A stretch of 64,000 bases of DNA from Roseiarcus sp963816065 (GTDB lineage: Bacteria > Pseudomonadota > Alphaproteobacteria > Rhizobiales > Beijerinckiaceae). The stretch covers positions 290,248 through 354,247 of the forward strand of contig CAWFJG010000026.1 of assembly GCA_963816065.1 (NCBI GenBank), in the 5' to 3' direction. The notes beneath the pieces are model-generated. The model was given only the letters and a program-made list of their open reading frames with translations, did no database searches and had not been told where the DNA came from. Below, piece after piece: positions 19,635-33,944 of this stretch (positions are counted from its first letter, which is position 1; every line of letters starts with the position of its first letter). Both the position numbers and the translations under genes were made by a program.

Positions 19635-22600
19635 TCAGCCTAACCGCATGCGAATGCGGTGGACGCCGCCGTCATCAACGATCGGCACGCGCACAGGTCG
19701 CTCGGCGACTTCAAAGCCGTCCACTTCCGCGAAGCAAACCCCGCGACTGACTCCGGATGGATTGTCGACCGTGATCTCGTATCGCGTGGACAGCCGGCGA
19801 ACCGTCAGCGCAAATCGCGGCCAGGTCCTCGGAATGCAGGGGTCGAGGTGAAATCCGGCGTCGCGGATCGTGAGCCCGAGAATGCTCTCGATCCCGGCGC
19901 GCTGCATCCAACCGGCCGAGCCCGTGTACCACGTCCAGCCGCCGCGTCCGATGTGGGGCGCGCTCGCGTAGATGTCGGCCGCGACGACATAGGGCTCCAC
20001 CTTGTAGCGATGCACGTCGGAGCAAGTCCGCGCGCGATTGATGGGGTTGAGCATGGAGAACAGATCGGCCGCCTTGTCTCCTTCGCCGAGCGCGGCGAAG
20101 GCCATCACGGACCACAGGGCCGCGTGCGTGTACTGGCCGCCGTTCTCCCGAATCCCCGGCGGATAGCCCTTGATGTAGCCAGGGTCCGCCGCGCCCTTGT
20201 CGAATGGCGGCGCGAACAACAACGCGAGGCCCTGCTCCCGCCGGATCAACTCTTGCTCGACCGCGTTCATCGCCTCCGCCGCCCGATCGCGCGCCGCGGC
20301 GCCGGAGATGACCGCCCAGGATTGTGCGATCGAATCGATTCGGCACTCTTCGTTCGCCGATGCGCCCAGCGGCTCGCCATCGTCGAAGAAGGCGCGCCGA
20401 TACCACTTTCCATCCCACGCTTCGTCCTCCAGCGAGGCCGCCAGCGAGACTGCGTGAGCTCGCCACGCGGCGGCTCGGTCGATTTCCCGCCGCGACTCGG
20501 CGATGGGAATGAAAGCCGTCAGCGCCGCGTGGAGAAACCAGCCGAGCCAAACGCTTTCGCCGGCGCCATTTTCGCCGACGCGGTTCATGCCGTCGTTCCA
20601 GTCCCCGGTCCCGATCAGGGGAAGCCCATGCGCGCCGAGCGCAAGAGAGGCGTCGAGAGCCAAGGCGCAGTGCTCGAATACGGTCGCCCTCTGGTCGGAG
20701 ATCGTCGGATTGAAGAAGGTGTCGTGCTCGCCCGGCTTGAGCGTCTGGCCCTCCAGGAAAGGGACGTCTTCATCGAGGATAGTCAAGTCTCCGGTGGCCC
20801 CGACGTAATGGGCGACCGCATAGGCGAGCCACGGACGATCATCCGAGATGCGGGTTCGCACGCCCTGGCCCGAATGGGGCAGCCACCAATGCTGGACATC
20901 GCCTTCGGCGAATTGGCGCGCGGCGGCGCGCAGGAGATGCTCGCGGGTCAAGCGGGGCCGCGCCGCCGCGAACGCCATGCCGTCCTGCAACTGATCGCGG
21001 AAACCATAGGCGCCGCTGGCCTGATAGAACCCCGAGCGCGCCCAGACCCGGCAGCTCAGCGTCTGGTAGAGCAGCCAGCCATTGAGCATGATGTCCATCG
21101 ACCGGTCCGGCGTACTGACGACGAGCGAGCTCAGGATATCGTCCCATTGGCGCTCGACTTCGGCCTCGACCCGATCGAGATCGGCGGCGCGATAGCGGCG
21201 GACGAGGTCCCGCGCCGCGTCCTCGTCCTTCGCCTCGCCCAGCAAGAAATCGATTTCGACGGCTTCGCCGGGCGGCAGTTCGATCGTGGCGCTCAGCGCC
21301 GCGCAAGGATCAAGGCCCGCCCCCACCGTCCCGGAGAGCGCCCCGGCGCTCGCGAGAGCGGCGGGTCTGGCGAGCGTGCCGTTTCGGCCGATAAATTCGC
21401 GTCGATCGCCGGTCCAGCTTGTCTGCGCCGCGCGAAGATCGGCAAAGGCGACGCGCGAACCAAAATTGGCGCTCCAGCGATTGCGGGCGAACATTGCGCC
21501 TGTGGCCACATCGATCTCGGTTGAAATGAACGGGAGGGTCGCGGATCGAGCCGGGCCGAGGACCCATTCGACATAGGCGGTCATGCTGAGCCGACGGGGC
21601 CGGCTCGAGCGATTGGTCAGGACAAGGCGCGAAATCTTGATAGAATCATCAACCGGCACGATCTGAAGCAGGTCGGACGCGATCTCATGAGCGACATGCT
21701 CGAAACGGCTATATCCGCGGCCGTGGCAAGCGACGTACGTGGCTGCAAGGTTGCGGATCGGCAGCGCTGTCGGAGTCCAAACGTCGCCGGTGTCCTGGTC
21801 CCGCAGGTAGAACGCCTCGCCCGAACGATCGCTCACGGGATCGTTCGACCATGGCGTGAGCTGATTTTCGCGGCTGTTGACCGACCATGTATAGCCGCCG
21901 CCCTCGGCTCCCGTGTGGAAGCCGAACGCGGGATTGGCGATGACGTTGATCCACGGCGCGGGCGTCGACTGGCCCGGCCCGAGGACCGTCACATATTCTC
22001 GGCCCTGTTGCGCGAAGCCGCCAAGTCCGTTGAAGAATTCGAGTTCGGGAACGTGAGGCCGTCCCTGCGTTCTGGAAAGACGGACGATTGGCTTCGACCC
22101 AGCCTTCTCAGGCGCAACAGAATCGACAATGCGCTCGAGCTGTTCGAACAACCGGCCGCGCTGGGCGGCAAGCACGACTCGCGCGATCGAAGCGAGAAGG
22201 GCCTTCGTTTCGGCCGAGATCAGGTCGGCGCGCAGCAGGAAGATGCGGCCGGGACGATGCTCGGGTTCCGGCAGCGGCGACGAACGGCTTGCCCGCATCA
22301 GAGTCTCAATCGCGATCTGAAGTTCCTGGACGTACGACGATTGGCGATCGTTCAGGATGACCAGATCGACAGCGAGCTGTTTCATCCGCCAATATTCGTG
22401 CGCCTGCAGAAGCTCTCGCACGATGTCGAGGTCCTGGATGTCCGCGATGCGCAAAAGAACAATCGGCAAATCTCCGGAAATGCCCTGCCCCCACAGGCCA
22501 GACTGCCCGCCGCACCCCCGCAAGATCGTATCGGAGGACGGCCGCATGGCCGACGCGGCGTAAATCACGTGCCCGGCGAGCAGCTGAAACAGGTTCGCCT

Positions 22601-25600
22601 CGCCCGCGGTCACGCCGAGATGCTGCAACTGCACCTGTCCCTGCGTCCAGGCGAGCGTCGAGGCGCGCGTGAACGAGGTAGGATCACGGTGCTTGTCGAC
22701 ACCATCGAGAAGCGCTTCACGCGTGCCCGCAGCGATCGTCCAATAGGCAACCCGAACGGTCGCGCCGGGCGCAACGCGAATGCGTCGGCGGATGGAGAAA
22801 ATGGGATCGAGGACGGCGCCGATCGAATTTGAGAGCGGCCGGCTGTCCATGATCGCGATCGGCGCACGGACGGCGTGGCTGCGACCGAGGAATCGTGCCC
22901 TGTCCGTCTCGAATTCCGGCGCGCCGACGGCCTCGCCTTCGACAACCGTCAAATGAGCAGCCCAGATTTCGGGGTCGCCTGGACTTCGCTTTCGCCGCGT
23001 CGCCAAGATCGCCCCCACATCGGGAAGATACTCCGTCGTGACGAACAACTTCGAGAAGGCCGGATGCGCGATGTCGGCGCTCTGGGGCGCGAGGACGAGT
23101 TCGGCGTACGACGTGACCTCGATATCGCGCGTGCGGCTGCCGGAATTCGTAATCGACACACGGCGAACTTCCGCGTCGGCCTCAGCCGAGACGACCACGT
23201 CCAAGGTCGTCGTCAGCGAGCCGTCGCTTCGCGTGATCTCGGCCCGGTCCTCATCGAACACCACAGCGTAGTCATTCGGTTCGACGCCGGTGGGCTGAAA
23301 TCCCGCCGACCACGCGACGCCGGTCCTCAAGTCCTTGACGTAGATGTAGAAACCCGAGTCGTCGCAGGTCGCGTCCTCGCGCCATCGCGTCAGCGCCAAA
23401 TCGCCCCATCGACTGTATCCTGAGCCCGCGGCGGTGAGCATCGTCGAGTAACGACCGTTCGAAAGCAGATGCGTGGCCGGCGTCGCCTGCTGCGCCGAGG
23501 CAAACCGCCGACCGCCGGACGGCTCGACGTTACGGGCGCCGGCGGCCGACTTCACATCCGCCGCCCAAAGACGAGTCGCCGCGACATCACGCGGCATGCG
23601 CTCCTGCAGCAGCAGTTCAGTCGCCTTGATGATCGGCTCGGCGTGGAACCACGCCCGCATTGCGCCATCCAACAGGGCGTTGGCGATGGCGACGATCGTC
23701 ATGCCCTGATGATGCGCCATGAACGTTTGCACGATCGCGACCTTTTGACCTTCCGGAACGCGCGCGGGCGTATAGTCCAGAGCTTCGTAGAACCCATAGC
23801 GCCCTTGCGCTCCGATCCCGGTCAAACGCTCGAGATTCGTCACCGCCGCCCTCGGATCGACCATCGCCGCCAGCGCCGTTGCGTAGGGCGCAATGACCCT
23901 CTCTTCGCCAAGGCCGCGTTTCAGTCCAAGGCCCGGAACGCCGAAATTGGAGTATTGATAGGTCAGCTCGAGATCGCGGGCGTTATAGGCGGACTCGGAT
24001 ATGCCCCACGGAAGCCCCAGCTTCGTGGCGTATGCGATCTGCCGGCCCACGATCAGCCGGTTCGTCTGCTCGAGCAGGCTTCCCGCCGGCGCACGCATGA
24101 CGAGCGAGGGCATCAGGTATTCAAACATGGATCCCGACCAGGAGATCAGCGCGGCGCCGTGCGCGACAGGCGTCGCAGAACGGCCCAGGCGGAACCAATG
24201 CTTTGCCGCGACATCGCCTTTGGCGATCGCGAAGAAGCTGGCGAGCCGTGCTTCAGAAGCCAGGAGATCGTAACAGTTCTGATCGAGAGCGCCTTCGTTG
24301 ACGAGATACCCGATCGACAGCAATTGCCGGTCGGGATCGATGAGGAAACCGAACTCCATCGCAAGCGCCATCGACCGCGCCTTTTCTTCGAGAGCCTCCA
24401 GCCCGTCACGCTGGACGGAGACCGACTCTGCCGGCTGCGCGAGATCCTGGCGGTGGGCCTCGATCGAGTTCATGAGCTCGTGCGCACACAGCAACACATC
24501 CGCGCTCGGCCCGTCGCCCCGCTCGATCGCGAGCGCGTTGGCGATATCGACCATGATCTCGACATTGGCGCGAAGGCCGGCGAGTTGGGCGTGACAATCG
24601 ATTGGCGAATGCAACGCCCGATTGCAAATCCGAATCGACCAGGGCCAGCGCGTCGTCGAGTTGATGAAGGGTCACGGTCTGGGTCTGGCGGCCATCGCGG
24701 AGACGCGCGCATTCCGCGCGGGTCATGTCGAGCACGTCAGCGACGCCGCTGAGGCGGCGCGCTGCGCTGAGCGGTCGATCCCTCCAATCCTTGCAGGCGT
24801 TGGCGAGCGCGATCAGATGCCCGGCGAGATTGCCGCTGTCGACGGTCGATATGTATCTCGGTTCTAAAGGTCGAAGATCTCGCGTGTCGTACCAGTTGAA
24901 GAGGTGTCCGCGAACAGACTGCAAGCGACTCATCGTCGCGAGCGTCGCTTCCAGTCGATCGATCGCCTGACCGGTTCCGATCCAGCCGAACTCACGCGCG
25001 CAAACGACCGAGAGCAGATACAGCCCGATATTTGTCGGAGAGGTCCGATGCGCGACCGCGGGCGCAGGATCGTCCTGAAAATTGTCGGGCGGCAGCATGT
25101 TGTCGGCCGGCGTGACGAAAGTCTCGAAGAAGCGCCAGGTGCGGCGCGCGGTCCGCCTCAGCGCCTGCGCATCCGCGTCGGTCATCGGGACGCGAGACGC
25201 GGCGGTCGGCGGCAGACTCACAAAACGCGCCACGGCTGGGGAGGCCAGCCAGAGCGCGGCGAAGGGAAGCGCGACCGGCCAGGACCCATGGCGAGACGTC
25301 AGCGCGACAGTCGCTGCAACCGCCCCAGTGATGATCGCGCCCCGCATCCGGCAAGCGAAACCGATGAGATCCAGGCGGGGACCGATGGTCGCCTGCGCGG
25401 CTGGAATCCATTCGAGCAGATGGCGTCGGCTGACGCCGAGGCGCCAGAGGGTTCGGCCGATTGCGTCGGCCATGAGCCACGCCTGATCCGCCAGGAACGT
25501 GACGGTCAATGCCGAGAGGGACAACGCAAGGCCTGCATCGCCGCCCAGTGCGCGCATATGGCTCGACATCGTCACGCCAGGCCGCCGCGGCGGAATGGCG

Positions 25601-28200
25601 GCGACGACCGGAACAAGCGTCGGCAACGCGATCGTCAGGACGACGAACAGCGTCCAGATCAACGCGCCATGAACCGGTAAAGTCCAGCCAACGAGCAAGG
25701 CGAGCAGCGCGGCGGGCGCCGACAGCGTGCGGCGCAGATTGTCCAGCATCTTCCAGCGGCCAATCGGCGGAAGAGCGCTCGGCTCCGTTACGGTTCCCGA
25801 TTGCGGCGGCGCTCGCCCAAAAATCCAGGGCAACAATTGCCAGTCGCCGCGAGCCCAGCGGTGATGGCGAATGGCGCCGACATCATAGCGGGCCGGAAAC
25901 TCCTCGACGACCTCCACATCCGAGGCGAGTCCGGCGCGCGCGAACACGCCCTCGAACAGATCGTGGCTGAGGAGGGTCGAGTCCGGCGCGCGGTTTGCAA
26001 GCGCAGCCTCGAACGCGTCGACGTCGTATATGCCCTTTCCGGCGTAGGATCCCTCCCCGAACAGATCTTGATAGACGTCGGACACGGCCGAGGCATAAGG
26101 GTCAATTCCGCTCACGCTCGAGAAGATTCGCTGGAACAGCGAGCCTTCCCTGCCGATCGGCAGCGACGGCGTGACGCGAGGCTGCAACACGGCGTAGCCC
26201 TCGACAACCCGGCGCCCGTCGGCGTCAAGGCGCGGCCGATTCAGCGGATGCGCCATCTTGCCGATCAGGCGACGCACCGCATCGCGCGGCAATCGCGTGT
26301 CGGAATCGAGCGTCACGACATAACGGACGCCGGTCGGGACCGTCGGGAGTCCTGACCCCACGTCCATGAAACTCGTGTCCGTCGCCCCTCGGAGCAGCCG
26401 ATTGAGTTCGTGCAGCTTGCCGCGCTTGCGTTCCCACCCAATCCACCGCGATTCGCCTTCATTCCAAACGCGGCGCCGATGCAGAAGGAGGAAACGGATA
26501 CCACCCGGCGCAGGGCCGTAACGCTGATTGAGTCGTGCGACCCCATCCGCCGCGATCGCGAGCAGCGCAGCATCGCCGTCGGCGACTTCGGCCGCAGCGT
26601 CGGTCCAATCGCTGACCAGCGCAAAGTGCAGATCCCCTTCAGGGCTCGCGAGGTAGTGAATTTCCAGGCGCTCGATCAGCTCTTCTATGCTGTCCGGAGT
26701 TGTGAGCAGGGTTGGAACGGCAATGAGCGTCCGCAGGTCGGCGGGTACGCCATCGAGCAGTTCGAGAGCTGGAAGAAGCGTTGCGGCAAAGCCGACGTTG
26801 ACTCCGCGATTGACGAAAGCCACCGCAGCGTCGATGGCGGGGATGGCGCCGAGCACGCCGAGGAGCGCCAGCATCGCCAAGTCCACTCCGGCCGCGAAAA
26901 GCGCGAGCAGCGGCGCCGCAAGAAGGACCGCGCCGACCACAGAAATCGCCGTCAAGTAGCCGCTGATACCGACCGATCGGTTGATCCGCGCCGCCAGGTC
27001 TCGCATCTGTGGATGATATTGAATCGCCTTTTCGAAGGCGGAGCGCCCACCGCCGATCAATATGTATCCCGTGTCGCCGTGTCGGGCTCGCTCTGTCGCA
27101 GGGGCTTCGGCCGCGGCCTGTCTTGCCGCGAGCACGGCCGCGGCGGCGATATCGAGTTCCGTGCGGTTCGACCCGCGCGAAAGTTCCTCCACAGCGCTGC
27201 GGTAGAGCGTACGCGTCGGGAAGTCCATGCTGTCGAAGTCGCTGTTCGCCGCAAGAATGTCGTCGACGAGGCTCAGCCGCTCGAACAATTGCTTCCAGTC
27301 GGCGTCGGAGATCCGACGCAAGCTGGTAATGATGTTGCGAACGGAGACATTCGCGGCGCCTTGCTGGCGATGAACATCGCGCACCGCCGAGTCCGCCGTC
27401 TCATCCTGGACCGCCAGGCGCTCGTCAAGCCATTTCAAGGCCGGCGTGACCTTCGGATCCTGATCGCGCAAGCGATGGACGAGCTGGACCGCGAAGGCTT
27501 GCGAGAGCGCTTGGCGCTCATGCGTCGCGAGAACGGCGGCGGCAGACTCAGCGGGCCTGCCACCGGCGCCCAGCAAGCGGTCGGAAAGGCTGTCCGCGAT
27601 CTGCCTCTCGGCGCGGCTCGTGGTAATCTGGCGCGCAAGGCGCCCAAGGTTCTCGATCAGAACGATCCGGAGCGTGATTGACACCGCCCACAGTTCGCCG
27701 ATGGTCAGCGGCTGCACCTCTTGGTAGGCTTTGACGAAGCGAACCAGTGTCTCGGGATCGAAGCGGCTATCGGAATGGGCCACGAACGCCCAGGCGATGC
27801 CGAAGACCCGGGGATAGCCTGCGAAGGGCCCAGCCGCGAGCTTGGGAAGCTGGCGGTAGTATCCGGGCGTCAGGTCTGATTGAATTGTGTGGATTTGCTT
27901 TTCCACGAGATGATAATTGTCGACGAGCCATTCTGACGCGGGTGTTATCGGGCGTCCCTCATCGATCGCCTGGACGGCGGAAAGATACGACTTCAGCAAC
28001 ACCGTTCGATTGTCGGCGAGCCGCCTCGCGAGCAGTCGCCCCTTGGTCTTGCGAGACGACACGATCTGCGCGACCGCAAGCGAGCGCGCATGATCCTCGA
28101 GGCGCTCGACGCTGAAAAGTTCTTCGCGGACGGGCTCTTGGTTGTTCCAGGGCGGCGACAGTCGCGCGCCTTGAAAGGCGCTCCCCAAATAAACCTTCAA
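19635..28200 (-). CDS. ndvB: Cyclic beta-1,2-glucan synthase NdvB/ChvB (one frameshift)
   Basis: A giant inner-membrane enzyme that initiates, elongates and cyclises osmoregulated beta-1,2-glucan from UDP-glucose. The corrected length is 2,854 aa, like NdvB and Brucella Cgs. Order: N-terminal region from TTG 28200 (EPVREELFSVERLEDHARSL), membrane helices (about 420-490), a GT84 glycosyltransferase with VVTLDSDTRLPRDAVRRLIG and the HRWARGDWQ motif, further helices (about 830-1010), a glucoamylase-like domain (about 1050-1500; PADNMLPPDNFQDDP, DSGNLAGHLIALA), two beta-sandwich regions and a C-terminal GH94 phosphorylase domain with GTGDWNDGMNRVG and YPPGIRENGGQYTHA. One extra base near 24,600 splits it. 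It lies 187 bp downstream of groEL, same strand. GC appears lower than in neighbours. Confidence 0.96.
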
Positions 28201-28296
28201 TTTGGCCTTTCTGCCGCGGGATGCCGCGGAGAATCGCCAGAGCGGAATTGCAGGTCCGTTCCGACTGTTCCCCTACTCGGGGAACTCAAGACATGT

Positions 28297-28367
28297 CGAA
28301 GGGGCGGAGAACTCCGTCCCTTCGGATTTCCGATGTGGCTACAACTCACCGGCGGCCTTTGGCCGCC
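28297..28367 (-). terminator. Two hairpins after groEL (candidate terminator)
   Basis: In the 187 bp between groEL and ndvB lie a perfect stem GGCGGCC-TTT-GGCCGCC (28351-28367) and a 13-bp stem with one mismatch (28297-28324; CGAAGGGGCGGAG paired with CTCCGTCCCTTCG, loop AA). There is no U-tract after either, so they could be Rho-dependent or mRNA-stabilising structures instead. Confidence 0.4.
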
Positions 28368-28387
28368 GACGTCGTGCGGTCAGGCGA

Positions 28388-30028
<1,641 letters not shown>

Positions 30029-30067
30029 GGATTTCAATTCCTGAAAAATGAGAGAGGGGACGGGGCG

Positions 30068-30385
30068 TCAGGCGGCCTTCTTCTTGGCGGAGGCGACGCC
30101 CTCGATCACGCCCATGACGTCGGACTCCTTCATGATCAGGAGTTCGTCACCGTCGATCTTGACTTCCGAGCCCGACCACTTGCCGAACAGGACCCGGTCG
30201 CCGGCCTTCAGGTCGAGAGGCTGGAGCTTGCCGCTCTCGTCGCGGGCGCCAGGCCCTACCGCGACAACTTCGCCCTCCTGCGGCTTTTCCTTGACCGTGT
30301 CGGGAATGATGATGCCGCCCTTCGTCTTGTCCTCGCCCTCGATGCGCCGGATGACGACGCGGTCGTGCAATGGTCGGAATGTCAT
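30068..30385 (-). CDS. groS: Co-chaperonin GroES (Hsp10)
   Basis: A 105-aa lid subunit of the GroEL chamber. The core TFRPLHDRVVIRRIEGEDKT, the mobile-loop sequence KGGIIIPDTVKEKPQEGEVV and GDRVLFGKWSGSEVKIDGDE are all standard. The start is MTFRPLHDR at 30385, five codons into a longer open frame. It is the first gene of the groESL operon; the CIRCE operator lies about 90 bp upstream. Confidence 0.98.
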   Translation of the reverse strand: MTFRPLHDRVVIRRIEGEDKTKGGIIIPDTVKEKPQEGEVVAVGPGARDESGKLQPLDLKAGDRVLFGKWSGSEVKIDGDELLIMKESDVMGVIEGVASAKKKAA

Positions 30386-30475
30386 GGAGATCGCTTTCAC
30401 GTCGACGGCCCGACCGGCTCGGGAGCAAAGGCCCCGGCTCTCGGCGGCAATCCGACGCTGCCCATATGGCGACTC

Positions 30476-30502
30476 TTGGCACTCGCCGCAAGTGAGTGCT
30501 AA
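30476..30502 (-). promoter_or_regulatory. CIRCE operator (HrcA-binding site) of groESL
   Basis: On the minus strand the sequence reads TTAGCACTC, nine bases, GAGTGCCAA: the consensus TTAGCACTC-N9-GAGTGCTAA with one mismatch. It sits between an AT-rich promoter region (30,503-30,545) and groES. HrcA repression released by heat is the known mechanism in alphaproteobacteria. Confidence 0.93.
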
Positions 30503-30643
30503 CGGTTTCGCTATTAAACATAAATAAAACGTGTAATTTGCGTTGCTGGCCGACCGGTCGTTAAGGCGGCCCGCAGGCCTTTGAATCCGCTGGGCCCGGT
30601 CGATAAAAAAGCGCTAATCCGTCGGTTGCCGCGGCTTTAGCGG

Positions 30644-32213
30644 TCACGCTCGCCAGGGAGAGGTCCAAGTTTCCGTCAGGGCTTTCGAGCCGGAGCGCAG
30701 GAACACCCTGAGGTCGGTGCTCTGGCCGGGATCGACGGCGACGTCGACGCCGGCGCGGAAGCCGCGGGTATGGGCGTTGGGCATGATGAAGGTGCGCAGG
30801 ATCTTGCCGTTCGAGGCCGTTGCGACCGTCTCCACCGTCGATGGGTCGCTCATGTAGTAGGAGAGGTCGCCGCCGCCGAAGTCGATCAGGAACCGGGTTG
30901 CCCCGGGATGCAGCGTCTCCATGGACCCGTGCGCGCGCGGCTCGGCGCGGAAGGTCGCCACCGTCCGGCCCGCCGGGCTCAGATCCTGGTCGGTGGTCAG
31001 CGACGTGATCCGGTAGGCGTAGGTCAGCGATTTGCCGGCGTCGAGCGCCTCCTTTGGGGCCCAGGCCGCGACGATATTGTCATTGGTCTCGTCGTTGGTC
31101 GGGGTTTCCAGCAGCTCCACTCGGCCCTCGCCCCAGGCGTCGTGCGGCTCGATCCAGTAGCTCGGCCGCAGTTCGTAGGCGAGCTCGAGGTCCTGATAGT
31201 CGTTGAAGTTGCGGTCCCGCTGCAGGAGCCCGAAGCCGCGCGGGTCCCGGTCGAGAAAGACCGACACTTCGGGATTGACCGGATTGCTGAGTGGCCGCCA
31301 GATCCACTCCCCGGCGCCGGTATGCATCAGGAGCCCGTCCGAATCGTGCAGCTCGCTACGGAAATCGTCGGTGAAGCGGTGATCGTTCTTGCCGACGAAG
31401 AACATCGATGACAGCGGCGCGAGCCCGATCGTCGGGATCGGCTTGCGGGCGAACAGCGTCACGTTCGCGTCGATGTAGCTCTCCTGACCCGGCACGAGCA
31501 GGAAGCGGAAGGCGCCGGTCGCCAACTCGCCGTCGAGCAGCGCATAAATGACGATGGTGTCGGCGGTCGGTTCCGGCGTCTCGATCCAGAACTCCCGGAA
31601 GAAGGGAAACTCCTCGTTCAGCCGCGGGCCGGCGCCGATCGCCAGCCCACGCGCTGACAGGCCGTAACGCTGGCCACGGCCGAGGAAGCGAAAATAGCTC
31701 GCGCCGAGGAACGACACCACCTCGTCCCAGACGTGCGGGGCGTTGATCGGATAGCGCAGCCTGAAACCGGCAAAGCCCAGGTTGATCGGCAGGTTGGCGC
31801 CGATCTTGTTGCGTCCGTAGTCGAACAGGTTGGCCGCATAGGGGATCGGCGCGGGTATGCCGTCGCGCAGCACGTTGACCACGACTGGACGCTTGTAGAG
31901 GTGGCCGAGGTGGAAGAGCTCGAGCCGGAACGTCGCGTTGAGCTGCTGGCCGAGCAGCGGCTTGTCCGACTTGAAGCGGATGTCGCGCCACGCGTCGTAG
32001 TCGAGATCGTCGAGACCGTCGGGGAGCGCCGGCACGGTCGCGTCGTAGGGCGCCCGGCGAGGTCGTGCGCGCGCTTCACCACATCCGGATAGCCGAAGGG
32101 CGACGGCGCGCCGCCCTGCGGCGCATCGCTCTGGGCGAAGGCGGGCGCAGTCAGGGGGCGCCCGCAAGGACGGCCGCGCCGACGATCAGCGCGCGACGGG
32201 ACAATTCAGCCAT
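30644..32213 (-). CDS. opgG: Glucan biosynthesis protein OpgG/MdoG (two frameshifts near N-terminus)
   Basis: Periplasmic protein of osmoregulated periplasmic glucan synthesis. The body from FGYPDVVKRAHDLAGRPYD to the end matches the OpgG/D family: FRLELFHLGHLYKRPVVVN, YPINAPHVWDEVVSFLGASY, DRDPRGFGLLQRDRNFNDYQ and PSYWIEPHDAWGEG. The N-terminus, MAELSRRALIVGAAVLAG with a twin-arginine/Sec-type signal, starts at 32213 and is separated by two missing C residues (near 32,155 and 32,053), both in C runs. The corrected length is 523 aa. No opgH is adjacent; ndvB lies 2.4 kb downstream beyond groESL. Confidence 0.93.
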
Positions 32214-32292
32214 AAGGAATCATAGGGTGGGAGAAGGACGACGTGGCCGGGCGTACCGCTTCGTCCGCACGAAAGCAACAGGCGGGGCGGGC

Positions 32293-32922
32293 TCAATACG
32301 GCAACGGCGCGAGCGCGGTATTGAGATTGTTGGCCTTGTACAGCCGACCTTCCAACCCGACCGAGAGGTTCGGCGTGACCTGGTAGGTGAAGCCCATGCC
32401 GACCGTGCCGACCGCCTGAACCGCCCCGGGACCTGAAAAGGCGCTATTGAGGGCGTCGAGCGGGCTGAGCGCCGCGTCGGCGAAAGCGGTCGGGCGCGCG
32501 AGGTCGACGCCTGCGATCAGATAGGGCGTGAACTGGCCCATGCGGTAGCCGACCGTCGCCTCGCCGCCAGCGAAGGCGGTCCCGGTGAACCGTGTGAATC
32601 CCGCCGGCGTCGCCAGGAGGAACGGCTCGTAGCCGCTTGTCGCGCGCACGCCGACGACGACGCCGTTGTCGAAGATGTGATCGTAGCCGAGGTAGCCCTC
32701 GCCCCCCACGCCGCCCTTCACGCCCTTGCCGCCCCATGCCGAAATCCCCGTGCCGACATAAAGCCCCGACCACGGGTTCGATGCCGGCGCATCCGCCGCG
32801 GACGACAGGGCGGGATAATTCGAGGGGCCATTCGGCAGATCCGCGGCGAGCGCGCGTCCGCCGAAAGCCGACGCCGCCAGGCATCCGAAGATGAGGGATT
32901 TGGAGAGGACAACGCTACGCAT
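32293..32922 (-). CDS. Outer-membrane beta-barrel protein (Omp25/31-like)
   Basis: A 209-aa protein with a signal peptide (MRSVVLSKSLIFGCLAASAF, cleavage near ALA-AD) and then alternating amphipathic strands: WSGLYVGTGISAWGGKG, GYLGYDHIFDNGVVVGVRAT, GGEATVGYRMGQFTPYLIAG and a final LSVGLEGRLYKAN. The pattern fits an eight-stranded porin-like barrel of the Omp25/31 type, though the usual terminal Phe is replaced by Tyr (ALAPLPY). It is upstream of opgG on the same strand, about 80 bp apart. Confidence 0.75.
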   Translation of the reverse strand: MRSVVLSKSLIFGCLAASAFGGRALAADLPNGPSNYPALSSAADAPASNPWSGLYVGTGISAWGGKGVKGGVGGEGYLGYDHIFDNGVVVGVRATSGYEPFLLATPAGFTRFTGTAFAGGEATVGYRMGQFTPYLIAGVDLARPTAFADAALSPLDALNSAFSGPGAVQAVGTVGMGFTYQVTPNLSVGLEGRLYKANNLNTALAPLPY

Positions 32923-33113
32923 GGGTCTCCGCCAGACGGTCGAGCAGGCGCAACCGGTATGCCAGAACGACCGGGGCCGATTCAAGGCGAGATCATCGAA
33001 AAGGCGACCCGGAAAGCGACCGTCGCCGAACGGCAGCGCCCACCACGCTCGCTCTGGACAAGCCTGCGATCGGCGCCTATAAGCCGCGAGCCGTTCGTGT
33101 CCATGACGCCGGC

Positions 33114-33189
33114 GCCCAGGTAGCTCAGTTGGTAGAGCATGCGACTGAAAATCGCAGTGTCGGTGGTTCGATTCCGCCCCTGGGCACCA
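33114..33189 (+). tRNA. tRNA-Phe (GAA)
   Basis: A 76-nt cloverleaf with acceptor pairing GCCCAGG/CCTGGGC, D-arm TAGCTCAGTTGGTAGAGCA, anticodon stem-loop GCGACTGAAAATCGC with anticodon GAA, T-loop GGTTCGATTCC and an encoded CCA end. All arms pair as expected. Confidence 0.97.
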
Positions 33190-33944
33190 TCGAAGCCAAA
33201 GACTTAGAGCAATGGGAGCGCTGGAGGTCCTGGTTCCTCTGGATGGCGGGGCGACGCATTCGGCTGTTCGCGTCGACCATCTCGCGCCTCTGGCTTAAAG
33301 GTTAGAGGGCGGGGGCGGGCGCCACTTCCGCCGCTTCCTTCCACCTCTCCTCGTCTGCGCCGCCGCTTTCCTCTTCCGATCATCAGCATGCCGTCCGCCA
33401 GCGGATCCTTGCGACAATCATCTCGCGCAGGAAATGGGAGCGCCTCGTAGACCGTCGGCTCGCGCGAGATCGACCAGCTCCTGCGGTTTTGCGTCCGCGA
33501 CAATTCCTTCGTCAGCGGTCCGCCTGAGCGAGACCGCTCACGCCGGCCCGAATCCTCCCTTCCGGCTTTTCGCGTCGCCTCGAAGCCCCAATATTCGGTT
33601 CGGCGGGCTCACATCGTCGTTTCTCCAAAACAGGGCGTCGCCACGAATTCGCCCCGATTGTTTCGTCGCCACGCCGTAAATCGACACCAAGGTATCGCCA
33701 ATTCCATGGCGCAATGGCCGCATGGTCCGCTTGCCGCTATGTCCTCGGCGTCGAATTCAAGTCGGCCTCAAGTCTAGATGACGTCATTAGGGTCAGCGCT
33801 GGAGGGCCAGGCCGCAGATCCCAGGCGATAAATTGCTCATTCCCGGTACGATCAGAGCGTAGGTGGGACGCCGGCAAACGTCGCCGCCGCCCGAGATCCT
33901 GAGCGGCGAGACTGTAACGCTTGAACGATTTTCGCGAGAACCCA
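33190..33944. other. 755-bp gap between tRNA-Phe and egtB, no convincing gene
   Basis: The open frames here have Arg/Pro/Ser-rich shadow-type composition and no recognisable domain. The right half (33,560-33,900) is visibly less GC-rich than the surroundings. I see no tandem repeats and no duplicated tRNA 3' end in the window that would mark an attachment site. The egtB promoter should lie at its right end. Confidence 0.45.

Noticed and set aside
33204..33503. 99-codon minus-strand open frame after tRNA-Phe
   Set aside because: Arg/Pro-rich composition, no ribosome-binding site and no recognisable fold; treated as non-coding.
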